DNA of 64,000 nt from a virus, in the IMG/VR virus record IMGVR_UViG_3300045921_000803, positions 1-64,000 of that record; one strand, written 5' to 3'. Position 1 is the first letter of the stretch; each line of letters begins with the position of its first letter. A program made the position numbers and the translations under genes. Positions 26,151 to 34,475 of this stretch are shown one piece after another. Below the pieces are notes generated by a model. The model had not been told where the DNA came from. It saw nothing but the letters and a program-made list of their open reading frames with translations, and made no database searches.

Positions 26151-28775
26151 TCATGAGGCGACCCTAAAGCTGATAGGGAAAACACCAAGCCCATTGGCTA
26201 CAGAGATGGACGCTCTTATATCCATATAAGGGCCGTCTATATTTACCTGAAGATTTTCTATGGCAGAAAACCTTGGGTCCTGGGCTACCAGTATCGAAAG
26301 GGTGTTAAAAATTTCAGAAGCGGTGGTGTCGGAGACAGAAATACCGGGCCTTATTCCGGAGCCAAAATTAGGATGTCTTAGTATCTGACCAGGTTCTGTT
26401 ATAAATTTAAGCTTAAGAGCCTGGAATAGGTTTGTAAGACCAAAGCTCAACCTAAAGTCACCGAAGGAATCAACGGCAATATCGTTATCCGAAGTCAGAA
26501 GCAGATCAACCTTGGATAGGCTTGTCAGCTCATCATCCTGCGTCGCAGGTATGGGTCTTATGACCAGGTCATCAGGTACAGGCAGGTCTGATGGTATAAA
26601 TATCTGATCCTGGCTGTTTACCGTTCCAGGCAAAAATGCCTGTATTTTCGCATCGTCGGAAGTTGTAAAAATGTCCAAGTTATCAAAACCATCTACAGTT
26701 ATCAGGAAATTTGTTTCATTGATCTTTTCTATATCGATTATGGTTCTTCTCTGTTTTGGCTGAGTATTGCTGACCAGCGTAATTTTCTGGCCCACAAATA
26801 GATCCTCGGCAGAATTTATATTAAGCTGCCTACCATCTCCGTTGGATAGAAAATTTCTCTCAAAACCCACCTCATCAATATACGGACTTTTTAACGCATT
26901 CAGGGTGACAATCTCATACCATCTTTCTTGATTTCCAAGATATCTGGCAGCAATCTGCTCCACAGTCAAACCAAATGGAACAGGAACTCTAATTTTAGAT
27001 GACGAATCAGAAAAGGGTATATTCGCTTCCTGAGCCTCAGCTTTTACAAAATCGTAAGCGCTCACCTGGTTGATGTTCACATCATCATTGAGAGTTAGTA
27101 CCCCTAATCCCTGAATCGCATCGTATAGTTTTTTTAAGAGGTCGTACTCATCTATTGTTATAGGCTGTAATCTCTGTCTAGGCTGGGGTCTTTTGTAAAT
27201 TCTAGCAAAAGTTTCATCACCGGTACCAAAATTGTTTGAGATCTGATAAGCCAGCTCCTGAAGTGTTGCCTTGTGCCTTTTAAGATCGTCGGCGGTAATA
27301 AGTGAAGTTCTAGCAATTTCGTTCTCTATCGCATTCTGTACAGAAACGGGAAAATTTACGGAATTTATATCTAGGGAGTTGAACAGATCAAAATTTTGCT
27401 CCGGACTATCGAATAGGTTGTTGATAGGGCTTGTTTTTGCCAATCCTCCTATCAAGGAAGCTTCGTCGTCAGAGGCATTAGGTAAAGGCTGGCCTTCGCG
27501 CTCGGATTTAAACTCTTTCATCTTACCAATATTTCCAGCAAGCTTCTCCTTCACTGCAAGGGCCTGATATCTAGCCTGATCTAGATTTGCAAATGTGTCG
27601 GCGATGGCAAATTTGGCATCAGCCAATATATTTCCGGGAAGATCTACTACGGATGCCGCCAAACCAGCAAGACCTTTGATAAAGAGCGAAGATTCCCTTA
27701 ATGCCGTAAATGGTCCATTAATGTCGGATCTAACCGCCCTAATTAAATTGATGGCGGTTCCCAATGCTCTCCTAGCTTCGGTAACAGAGTTCAGAACTCT
27801 CTGAAGATTGCTTAAAGAGTTCGGAGAAGGTACACTGATTTGAGCGCCTTCGCCGATAGAATTGGATATTTTTACTCTTTTATATGCTTTTAACTGCAGA
27901 TTAAACTTGTATTCATTTGGAGAGTCGACAGATTGAGCATATGTATACTGAACAGGGGTAACCAGGAAAGTTTGATTCTGCTTCGGCATGTCTATGGCAA
28001 GTCTATAGTTTGAAGCCTTGGGATGCTTCTTTATCTCAGCATACTGCTCTAAAAATTGATCAAGAAGAAGCGCGTTTGCATATCCGGTGCCAGCATATCC
28101 GCCAAATCCATCCGTCTCAACATTTACAGGACTTGGCCCTGTGCCTGCAGGTTTTCCGGCTATCGTATTAGAAATTCTTCTTATCTGATCGCTAAGCGCA
28201 GAAGCTGCCCGAAGCGTGCCTCCGAACAGTGTATTGAAGGATTTGGAAGAATCAGGAGTCTGCTGGTCTGCACCCACCTGCTTTCGGAAAGGCCAAACAC
28301 CAAAAGTCCCAGCGATATTTATCATCTTAAATCTGGTACCGCTATGCTCTTCTACTATACCTCTAAGAGTTGCTGAGTTACTGATGGCAAATGGGTTAGA
28401 TATTGATAGCTGCTGAGGAGTAATGGGTAGCTGAAAAACCCACCTAGAATCTAGTGGCTCGAAAGATATCTGAAACCTATTCTCAGATACCAGTTTTACG
28501 GATGTTGAAGCAGAAGATCCGCCTACTATTGAATATTGGCCTGTAAACTTGTCTCCTGTCGCGACAGGCTCCACTACTAGAATCCTATAGGGGAATAGCT
28601 TATCCCATCTTTTTCCGTCTATCGACATAGGAAGGAAAAAAGATTCTTTATCTATAAGATCGGTTGCAGACCAGGGGCCAACGATATCGGACTGGCCCTC
28701 TCTGGATTGTCCTTTGGCGGAATTTAAAACGTTTGCCGGGTTTGGTATCTTGTCTTTAAATTTTTGTTTTGCCAT
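26151..28775 (-). CDS. Baseplate protein: LysM (gp53-like) and gp25-like fusion
   Basis: An 874-residue protein. The N-terminal ~330 residues include QLSISNPFAISNSATLRGIV and a FLVTPVQYTYAQSVDSPNEY segment typical of tail-hub-associated proteins. A LysM-like domain lies at about residues 590-660: VPVPFGLTVEQIAARYLGN, QERWYEIVTLNALKSPYI, LFVGQKITLVS. The last ~130 residues are gp25/gpW-like: FGDFRLSFGLTNLFQALKL, TEPGQILRHPNFGSGI. In T4, gp53 (LysM) and gp25 are separate wedge proteins; here they are joined. It is the first gene of its unit and has its own upstream motif. Confidence 0.82.
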   Translation of the reverse strand: MAKQKFKDKIPNPANVLNSAKGQSREGQSDIVGPWSATDLIDKESFFLPMSIDGKRWDKLFPYRILVVEPVATGDKFTGQYSIVGGSSASTSVKLVSENRFQISFEPLDSRWVFQLPITPQQLSISNPFAISNSATLRGIVEEHSGTRFKMINIAGTFGVWPFRKQVGADQQTPDSSKSFNTLFGGTLRAASALSDQIRRISNTIAGKPAGTGPSPVNVETDGFGGYAGTGYANALLLDQFLEQYAEIKKHPKASNYRLAIDMPKQNQTFLVTPVQYTYAQSVDSPNEYKFNLQLKAYKRVKISNSIGEGAQISVPSPNSLSNLQRVLNSVTEARRALGTAINLIRAVRSDINGPFTALRESSLFIKGLAGLAASVVDLPGNILADAKFAIADTFANLDQARYQALAVKEKLAGNIGKMKEFKSEREGQPLPNASDDEASLIGGLAKTSPINNLFDSPEQNFDLFNSLDINSVNFPVSVQNAIENEIARTSLITADDLKRHKATLQELAYQISNNFGTGDETFARIYKRPQPRQRLQPITIDEYDLLKKLYDAIQGLGVLTLNDDVNINQVSAYDFVKAEAQEANIPFSDSSSKIRVPVPFGLTVEQIAARYLGNQERWYEIVTLNALKSPYIDEVGFERNFLSNGDGRQLNINSAEDLFVGQKITLVSNTQPKQRRTIIDIEKINETNFLITVDGFDNLDIFTTSDDAKIQAFLPGTVNSQDQIFIPSDLPVPDDLVIRPIPATQDDELTSLSKVDLLLTSDNDIAVDSFGDFRLSFGLTNLFQALKLKFITEPGQILRHPNFGSGIRPGISVSDTTASEIFNTLSILVAQDPRFSAIENLQVNIDGPYMDIRASISVANGLGVFPISFRVAS

Positions 28776-28847
28776 CGTTTTCCCTGATTAGTACATCCTA
28801 TGATAAGATTAATTGTATGGCGATATTTTAAAACCGGAGAGTCTTTA
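28776..28847. promoter_or_regulatory. Divergent intergenic region with shared AATCTTAT motif
   Basis: A 72-nt gap between a minus-strand baseplate gene and the plus-strand lipoprotein metalloprotease. It carries ATAAGATT at 28803-28810, which on the minus strand reads AATCTTATCATAGG 28 nt before the ATG. The plus-strand gene has GGAGAG 7 nt before its ATG at 28848. Confidence 0.35.
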
Positions 28848-29417
28848 ATGTTCGAACAGTTCAAAAAAGTTAAGTTGTTGTTATTATTAGTGTTTTTGAT
28901 GGCATGCTCCTCCATACAGACAAAAAACGATATAAATCAACAATTTAGAGGCATAGACCCCGAATTTTATCCGTATATAGAACGGTTTAAGCTCATAACC
29001 GACCCATACTATGATATCAGATCGCTTGAGAACCTAAGCATGGGTAAGAGGAAGATAGGCAGAGACTCTACGGTTGGTCTTTGTAAAATTTTCACAACTA
29101 ATGGCGGCAAGGAGATAGTCATAGACAGCTATTTCTGGGATAACGTTAGTCTTCAAAGAAGAAGCCTTCTGGCCATGCACGAGCTGGGTCACTGCCTATG
29201 CGACCTCTACCACGAACACCTGAACGGGCATTACGAGGACGGCGAGGACAATCCCAAGGGGTATTTTCCTGACGGATGTCCGGTAAGTTTTATGTACCCG
29301 GAGGTTCCATCCGATTTTTGCTACGACGCACACCAGAAAGAGTATGAGGAAGAGCTTAAAGAAAGGTGTAGGATATCAAGCAAATCATCCTTTGATCAGA
29401 AAGAAAAGGCTAGGTAA
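28848..29417 (+). CDS. Secreted lipoprotein zinc metalloprotease
   Basis: A 189-residue exported protease. MFEQFKKVKL then LLLLVFLMAC is a signal peptide with a lipobox (cleavage before Cys20). The catalytic helix is HELGHCLCDLYHEH (His111, Glu112, His115; third ligand probably His122 or His124). It is followed by a PVSFMYPEV segment resembling a metzincin Met-turn. Four other Cys residues may form disulfides. Upstream in-frame ATGs exist, but 28848 has the GGAG SD and gives a proper signal sequence. It sits alone on the plus strand inside the minus-strand tail block, as cargo genes do. Envelope or host-surface modification is inferred. Confidence 0.85.
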   Translation: MFEQFKKVKLLLLLVFLMACSSIQTKNDINQQFRGIDPEFYPYIERFKLITDPYYDIRSLENLSMGKRKIGRDSTVGLCKIFTTNGGKEIVIDSYFWDNVSLQRRSLLAMHELGHCLCDLYHEHLNGHYEDGEDNPKGYFPDGCPVSFMYPEVPSDFCYDAHQKEYEEELKERCRISSKSSFDQKEKAR

Positions 29418-29437
29418 GATCTTTGTAGATCCTAGCC
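29408..29437 (-). terminator. Intrinsic terminator in overlapping convergent gene ends
   Basis: Nested stem GGCTAG (29408-29413) with CTAGCC (29432-29437), and GATCT (29418-29422) with AGATC (29427-29431). On the minus strand it is followed by TTTTCTTTCTG, a good U-tract, so it should end the hub/tape-measure transcript. It contains or abuts the stop codons of both convergent genes. Confidence 0.7.
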
Positions 29438-30723
29438 AGCTCATCAGGTCTATATTTTGGAGGAACTTCTTTGCCGACGACGATTTTGTTAAGCTCGATA
29501 GATTCTATGGTGAGCTTGATCTCTTCCTGAGTCTCAGAAACAAGAAAGATGTTGTCTCCAGGCAGAAAACCTGCTGCAGATTTAAGATGTATTGCCTTGG
29601 TGCCGTTGGTAGGTGAAGACAGCAAGCTTGTCCTAAGCAATGACTCGTAGGTTGCTTTTGACAGGTCTGCCTGATCCTGCTGAGCCTGCTGAGCATCAAC
29701 GGCTTTTTCAAAACCTTTGAACTGAACCAGAGAACCTCCAAACAGGTTCAACCTCAACAAAACCCTGTTCCATCGATCAAAATACAGACCAGAACCGGTA
29801 GCCTCTCCGGTCACCATGCTCTGATTGATCGTGCCAAGATAGGAGTTTATCTGAAAAATTCTGGAGGTGATGAAGGCTTGTCTGGAAAGTAGGGCATTTT
29901 TGATAGCAGCAAGGTTTCCTGACTGAAGCCTTGTAGCTCCAAGCAGCGCTGGATTGTAAGAATTAAACCCGGAACAGGTGGACTGTCCATGAGACGTGTT
30001 AAAGGGGGTGACGGCAAGCCATGTATCAATAGCAGAGACTATCGTGTTGATATCTGCTATGGCGGCGTTGTTTTCTGACTGTCTAGTAGTATTGGGATCG
30101 CTAGTAAGAATGATCGCCTGGGTGCCCAGGGCTTGGCTTTTTATAAAATTTATATCGGCTAAAAGGTTATTATAGTCGTTGTTTAGGTCCGCATACGTAC
30201 TGATAACATCCACCATCATAACGGTGACACATCTTTGTCCGGTAACTCTTTGTATCAACGTGTAGTCGGTCTCTATCTTATTGATAAGAGTTAGAGCATT
30301 GGATATGGTGTTCTGCTCCGCAGGTATGGGCGTGGCAAAGGACTCGTTTGCCAGCTTGCCCACAAGGATAGATCTGGCAAAAGGTTTTGCTTTTGTCCAA
30401 ACCTGCGGCGCAGTGCTTGGAGGAGGATTCTGAACATCATTTGGAAACAAAAAATTACCTAAAGCAAAGTTGGCCGATTCCTGTATGATGGATTCGGTAA
30501 GAACAGTGCGAACTATCCCATCATACCTATCTATCTCACCCTGGTATGCGTTTATGAAAAAATTTACAGAATCAAGCAGGTTTTTATTTGCCTGGTCAAG
30601 ATCAAAAGCTTTGTCCTTTTCTGCGGAGATTTTTTCTTTGGACGACTCAATAGAATTCTTTGTCGCCTCTGACGAGATGATCTGTTTACTGAATGATATG
30701 CGGTCAGACTTACTTAGTGGCAT
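29410..30723 (-). CDS. Hypothetical tail/baseplate structural protein
   Basis: A 437-residue protein. An in-frame TTG at 30726 exists, but the ATG at 30723 overlaps the previous stop (TGATG) and is chosen. The N-terminal ~85 residues are helical and highly charged. The body is mostly helical with long amphipathic stretches. The last ~60 residues (GTKAIHLKSAAGFLPGDNIF, VSETQEEIKLTIESI) form a compact beta domain of the 'GD.I....E' type also used elsewhere in the baseplate genes. No family is recognised. Its place between hub genes and the gp53/gp25 fusion suggests a virion protein. Confidence 0.72.
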   Translation of the reverse strand: MPLSKSDRISFSKQIISSEATKNSIESSKEKISAEKDKAFDLDQANKNLLDSVNFFINAYQGEIDRYDGIVRTVLTESIIQESANFALGNFLFPNDVQNPPPSTAPQVWTKAKPFARSILVGKLANESFATPIPAEQNTISNALTLINKIETDYTLIQRVTGQRCVTVMMVDVISTYADLNNDYNNLLADINFIKSQALGTQAIILTSDPNTTRQSENNAAIADINTIVSAIDTWLAVTPFNTSHGQSTCSGFNSYNPALLGATRLQSGNLAAIKNALLSRQAFITSRIFQINSYLGTINQSMVTGEATGSGLYFDRWNRVLLRLNLFGGSLVQFKGFEKAVDAQQAQQDQADLSKATYESLLRTSLLSSPTNGTKAIHLKSAAGFLPGDNIFLVSETQEEIKLTIESIELNKIVVGKEVPPKYRPDELARIYKDLT

Positions 30724-31004
30724 CAATGCACCCTAAAAGGAACCAAATATGTTTTTATAAGGGTGTTCAGATATTCAGAGACTTCTTTATCATCACCAGC
30801 CATCTTGGCCTCCTCTATCGCCTCTGCGCTACCTCTCGATATCTGCTCAAGCTTATCATTTGCCTCTATAAGATTAAGCTTGACATTGTTGCTGAACATA
30901 GCAACCATTCCGTTCAGAGAGATGTAGTAGTAGCCATTCTCTTCTTTCATGACCTCATCCAGGTCTTTCTGGTTTTTTATAACACCAACTTTTGTGCTTA
31001 TCAT
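30723..31004 (-). CDS. Small hypothetical protein in hub operon
   Basis: A 93-residue protein. The frame is open to 31025, but the ATG at 31004 overlaps the stop of the membrane-protease gene as ATGA, so it is the likely start. The N-terminal half is beta (STKVGVIKNQKDLDEVMKEE, YYYISLNGMVAMFS) and the C-terminal half helical (AEAIEEAKMAGDDKEVSEYL). No known family. Confidence 0.72.
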   Translation of the reverse strand: MISTKVGVIKNQKDLDEVMKEENGYYYISLNGMVAMFSNNVKLNLIEANDKLEQISRGSAEAIEEAKMAGDDKEVSEYLNTLIKTYLVPFRVH

Positions 31005-31507
31005 CCAACTACCGCCCAAGCCCATAACACTATTGTCATATAAGATATCAGATCAAAAAGTATGTGACAAGCAGCTACCGTCGTCAGTCCATTTTTTATG
31101 GCGTAATGGATAGCTACTGGTATGTAAAAAAGTGTAACAAATGCCCACGAGACACTCTGGTATAGATGTGCTGAGGCGAAAAGTAGACAGGCTAGCAGGG
31201 TGTAGGGTATGTACACCATACGGGAAACATTATTTCTCATCATCAGTATCGTAGGAAGTACAAACGCCACATCTTCCCACCAAACCATAAAAAGCCCCAA
31301 AGGGGGTATCAAACTTGTTCCCCAGTGATATTCGACATCATACGGGGTGATACCGGAAGAAATTATCAGGTAAACCCTGAAAGCGGTAAATCCTAACATT
31401 AAAAGAAAAAATTTGAGCAGGGGTTTTAGACGAAATTTTAGTATCTCAGAATCGTGATTCCGTACCAACAAAACTACTACAGCAGCTAAGATCCAAACCA
31501 GTACCAA
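31001..31507 (-). CDS. CPBP/Abi-type intramembrane protease-like protein
   Basis: A 168-residue protein with about five hydrophobic segments. Three motifs sit where CPBP (CAAX protease and bacteriocin-processing, 'Abi') proteins have them. WWEDVAF (Glu78, Asp79) is in place of EExxxR, FASAHLY (Phe110, His114) matches FxxxH, and CHILFD (His148, Asp152) is in place of HxxxN. Family members are glutamate-type membrane proteases or inactive relatives. It lies between the spike gene and a small tail gene, with ATGA coupling, which is unusual for a baseplate operon. Possible roles are virion maturation, membrane penetration or superinfection immunity. Whether it is active is uncertain. Confidence 0.62.
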   Translation of the reverse strand: MVLVWILAAVVVLLVRNHDSEILKFRLKPLLKFFLLMLGFTAFRVYLIISSGITPYDVEYHWGTSLIPPLGLFMVWWEDVAFVLPTILMMRNNVSRMVYIPYTLLACLLFASAHLYQSVSWAFVTLFYIPVAIHYAIKNGLTTVAACHILFDLISYMTIVLWAWAVVG

Positions 31508-31515
31508 GATTCCTC

Positions 31516-32574
31516 CTAGGTTGCAAAGCTTTTAACGGAAAAGGGTCCAACAGGATAGCTAACAACAGGGATGCCTAAATTCCCGACCCCAACCATCTGG
31601 GTACTCGGTAGTACGATAGGTTGGCCTCCAGGACCTCCCACAAATACTAGGCCGTCAAGGGTTATCATTGCTGACTTCACCATCGCCGAGGAGCCAGCGT
31701 TGACAGAAACCATGGCAGCTTTCAGGTCGATACTGGTCTGCCCGCTTATATCAAAGCTCTGTGCCTTCATCGATGCAGAACCTTGGGCCTCAAGCACAAA
31801 GCTAGCCATCTTCATCGTCGCATCAGCGGCTGCCTCCATGGTGAAGGCATCGGCTGTCTTTATTGTGGTGGATTTTTTAGAATCGATCAGTGTTGTACCC
31901 TGGTTGGAAAGAAGGAAGTTTCCTCCCTTCTCTATCCTTTGGGTTGCACCCTTGTGCTTAAACTGTACGGTGCCATCAGTCTCTATGTCTATGGTGGTGT
32001 TTCCTTGGGATGCGTCCTTGGGCTTTCCCTCGTTATCGGTCGCACCCTTAAAAGTGAGATTTGCGGACCCGTCGTCCTTCACCTCTATAGAGATTCCGTT
32101 AAATTCACCAGCCAGTATCTGGCCGTCTCCTTCAAGTTTGGATTTTCTTTCAGGATGACTAAGCGCCCCTATGATGATCGCTTTTTCGGAAGATCCGTCT
32201 AGGCAGAGAAGTAGAACTATCGCTCCATCCTGACCGGCAAAATCTCGACCTAATGTTTTTTTATTCTTTATCTTCTTTTGAGTTCTTAGTCTAGCTTCAA
32301 AATAATCTGCTATGGACCCGAACGAATCGGAGGCAATGCAGTTTTTGTAGGTTATGGGGGTGATCGCCCTGTTCTCGTCCTGCTCGATAACCACGACGTC
32401 ATACTCAGGGGCCAATTTGGATATGTTTTCCTTGTCTTTCTGTGAATAGGATCTTACTACGATACCGGCTCTCAAAGCGAAATTCCTGTAGGTCTTATTA
32501 AAGCCAGAAATCGCGCTTTTAAAATCCACGCCCATCAGTCCGTGCGGAAGAACTCCTCCTGTTTTAAGTCTCAT
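31516..32574 (-). CDS. Baseplate spike (gp5/gpV/VgrG-like) protein
   Basis: A 352-residue cell-puncturing spike. Residues ~30-150 form an OB-fold-like domain (VVVIEQDENRAITPITY, DFAGQDGAIVLLLCLDG, SEKAIIIGALSHPE) as in gp5-N and gpV proteins. Residues ~190-310 are a repetitive beta-helix with alternating small and hydrophobic residues (FTMEAAADATMKMASFVL, SIDLKAAMVSVNAGSSAMVK). The end is Gly/Pro-rich. A trimer would form the needle below the hub. It directly follows the hub gene, with a 2-nt gap. Confidence 0.85.
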   Translation of the reverse strand: MRLKTGGVLPHGLMGVDFKSAISGFNKTYRNFALRAGIVVRSYSQKDKENISKLAPEYDVVVIEQDENRAITPITYKNCIASDSFGSIADYFEARLRTQKKIKNKKTLGRDFAGQDGAIVLLLCLDGSSEKAIIIGALSHPERKSKLEGDGQILAGEFNGISIEVKDDGSANLTFKGATDNEGKPKDASQGNTTIDIETDGTVQFKHKGATQRIEKGGNFLLSNQGTTLIDSKKSTTIKTADAFTMEAAADATMKMASFVLEAQGSASMKAQSFDISGQTSIDLKAAMVSVNAGSSAMVKSAMITLDGLVFVGGPGGQPIVLPSTQMVGVGNLGIPVVSYPVGPFSVKSFAT

Positions 32575-32576
32575 GG

Positions 32577-34475
32577 TTACTTATCCTTCCTATTCGTATC
32601 CTTCTTCTTCTCTGGATCTTGTAATCCAGGAATACTAGAAAAGGGACCGTTACTGGTAGTGTTGCGCCCCTGAGTCTGACCTTCTCTTCCTACTATCCTT
32701 TGCTCGTCGGATAGTCCAGGAATCTTTTTGCTGTTTATTTCATAATCTTCTTCCTGGTTCAGTTGGGCATCGGTATTCCTCATCTGAGCAAAAATCTTTC
32801 CTTTTCCTGCAGAAGTTTTTTCTATGCCGTGCGTCAGCTCAAGGGTGGTTCTAAATATTTTTTTTCCATCAGGAGCTACCGAACACCTATGTACAACAGT
32901 ATCTATGTGATAGACAACTCCGTCAAGCTCAACGTTATCGCCAACAGCTATGGGTTCCACTATACCAAAGGTTTCTATGGTTCCATTAAGTTTAAGCTGA
33001 CCACCGATCAAAGCATCTGCCAGCAATTTTGCCCATTGTGGCGCGTTGGTGTTTTGCTTATTTGACAAGATCTCATCAAAAGGAGTGGTTACGATATATG
33101 GCTTTAGTCCGGATCTTCTTATGTCTAGCGTGTCGGCTACGGAATTTCCCCCACCTATCTGATTTGATACAAAATTCTCCTGCGCAGCTCCTCCGGTAAA
33201 AGGCATGGAGCCAAAAACCTGTACGAAATTTATCCTGGCCGCCTCTTCTCTACCTAGATTTATATCTAGGAGTAGATTTGAATCAATCTGCCATCTAGGA
33301 AGGTTTAAAAATTTGGTAGACAACCCTTCATACTTATCTGATGAGAATGGCGTTTGCCTAAAAACTACGGTAGGCATCACCTTATTGTTGATATCGAGCC
33401 TGAAACATGTAAAAAGTTCATTTATCGGCGAGTTCGTATATTGATTCAGTATCGACCATAGCGTGGTTTGATTCCAGTATTCAGGTTTTAGTAGGCTTTT
33501 TCCTGGACAGCTATTGTTGGTGATATAGAAACGACCCTGAACGGTCGATATGCTGGGATTAACACCGCTGGCGATGGTCTGGTTGGAACCTGACACATAC
33601 TTCTGAACACCGAAAAGATAATTGTAGATATCCTTAGCCGCAGTGACATCCCTTACTCCCAAAAGTTGTCCGACTTTTGATGGCACGTAGAAATGAGTAT
33701 TTTCCGTAAGCCTGATATCTGTCTTCAATCCAATGCCGGAAACGGTATTCAGCTCATTCTGAAGACCTTGGCCTATCAACGACTCTATAAGAAGTTTTAG
33801 GAGATTTTGTACCTCAATAGTGCCTGTCAACTGAGACACATACTGCTCCCATATCTTACTTATCCTGCTAACAAACAGAAACTGCCTATCTCCCTCATCA
33901 GCAACAAGAAATGGGTTAAAGTATATGGTGCTGTCAAATTCTGTGAAACCGTAAGCCGTAATCTGATACATTATTCTTTTTATTCCGGTTGCGGGGTCTA
34001 CGGAGAGCATCTGCCTTACCGAGTGCACCTTAAACAAACCTTTAAAGCCGTCGCCTTTTAGTCCTTTTCCAGGAGGTCCCTCGTTTATCGGTTTGTAAGC
34101 TCTAGCTTTGTTACCTACTCTTCTAGCCTCGCTTTCCCACTCCAGCATGTTAACAAAAACAAAATCTCCTGGTGCAATAGCTGTCAGGTAGTTGATGTCT
34201 CCAGGATACAGCATCGCCTGCATGGTTGGAGTGTGGGAGCCCTTTGACTGATGAACAACAACTGATGCGCAATCATTTTCAACAACAAGTATCTCTCTGG
34301 TAAAAAGAAAATCTTGCGGATTGCCTGCGTTTCTTTGTTCCTGCTCAGGCACGTTCAGATATCTGTTACCCCATCTTAAAAACGAAAGAACCCAGGCTGG
34401 GGAAGTGTCATGCTTCCCGTCTTTGCCGTTAGGTATTATGTTAACCTTATATGCCGTTGATGGGGTGCTTGCCAT
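32577..34475 (-). CDS. Baseplate hub protein (gp27/gpD-like)
   Basis: A 632-residue protein between the tape-measure candidate and the spike, the usual place of the hub. Motifs seen are AIAPGDFVFVNMLEWES, FKGLFKVHSVRQMLSVDP, YQITAYGFTEFDSTIYFNPF and FGVQKYVSGSNQ. A C-terminal ring-closing domain (GDNVELDGVVYHIDTVVHRC, FRTTLELTHGI) is typical of hub proteins that grip the spike trimer. The last ~70 residues are polar and charged, ending KKKDTNRKDK. It overlaps the upstream gene by 1 nt (TAATG). Confidence 0.75.
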   Translation of the reverse strand: MASTPSTAYKVNIIPNGKDGKHDTSPAWVLSFLRWGNRYLNVPEQEQRNAGNPQDFLFTREILVVENDCASVVVHQSKGSHTPTMQAMLYPGDINYLTAIAPGDFVFVNMLEWESEARRVGNKARAYKPINEGPPGKGLKGDGFKGLFKVHSVRQMLSVDPATGIKRIMYQITAYGFTEFDSTIYFNPFLVADEGDRQFLFVSRISKIWEQYVSQLTGTIEVQNLLKLLIESLIGQGLQNELNTVSGIGLKTDIRLTENTHFYVPSKVGQLLGVRDVTAAKDIYNYLFGVQKYVSGSNQTIASGVNPSISTVQGRFYITNNSCPGKSLLKPEYWNQTTLWSILNQYTNSPINELFTCFRLDINNKVMPTVVFRQTPFSSDKYEGLSTKFLNLPRWQIDSNLLLDINLGREEAARINFVQVFGSMPFTGGAAQENFVSNQIGGGNSVADTLDIRRSGLKPYIVTTPFDEILSNKQNTNAPQWAKLLADALIGGQLKLNGTIETFGIVEPIAVGDNVELDGVVYHIDTVVHRCSVAPDGKKIFRTTLELTHGIEKTSAGKGKIFAQMRNTDAQLNQEEDYEINSKKIPGLSDEQRIVGREGQTQGRNTTSNGPFSSIPGLQDPEKKKDTNRKDK

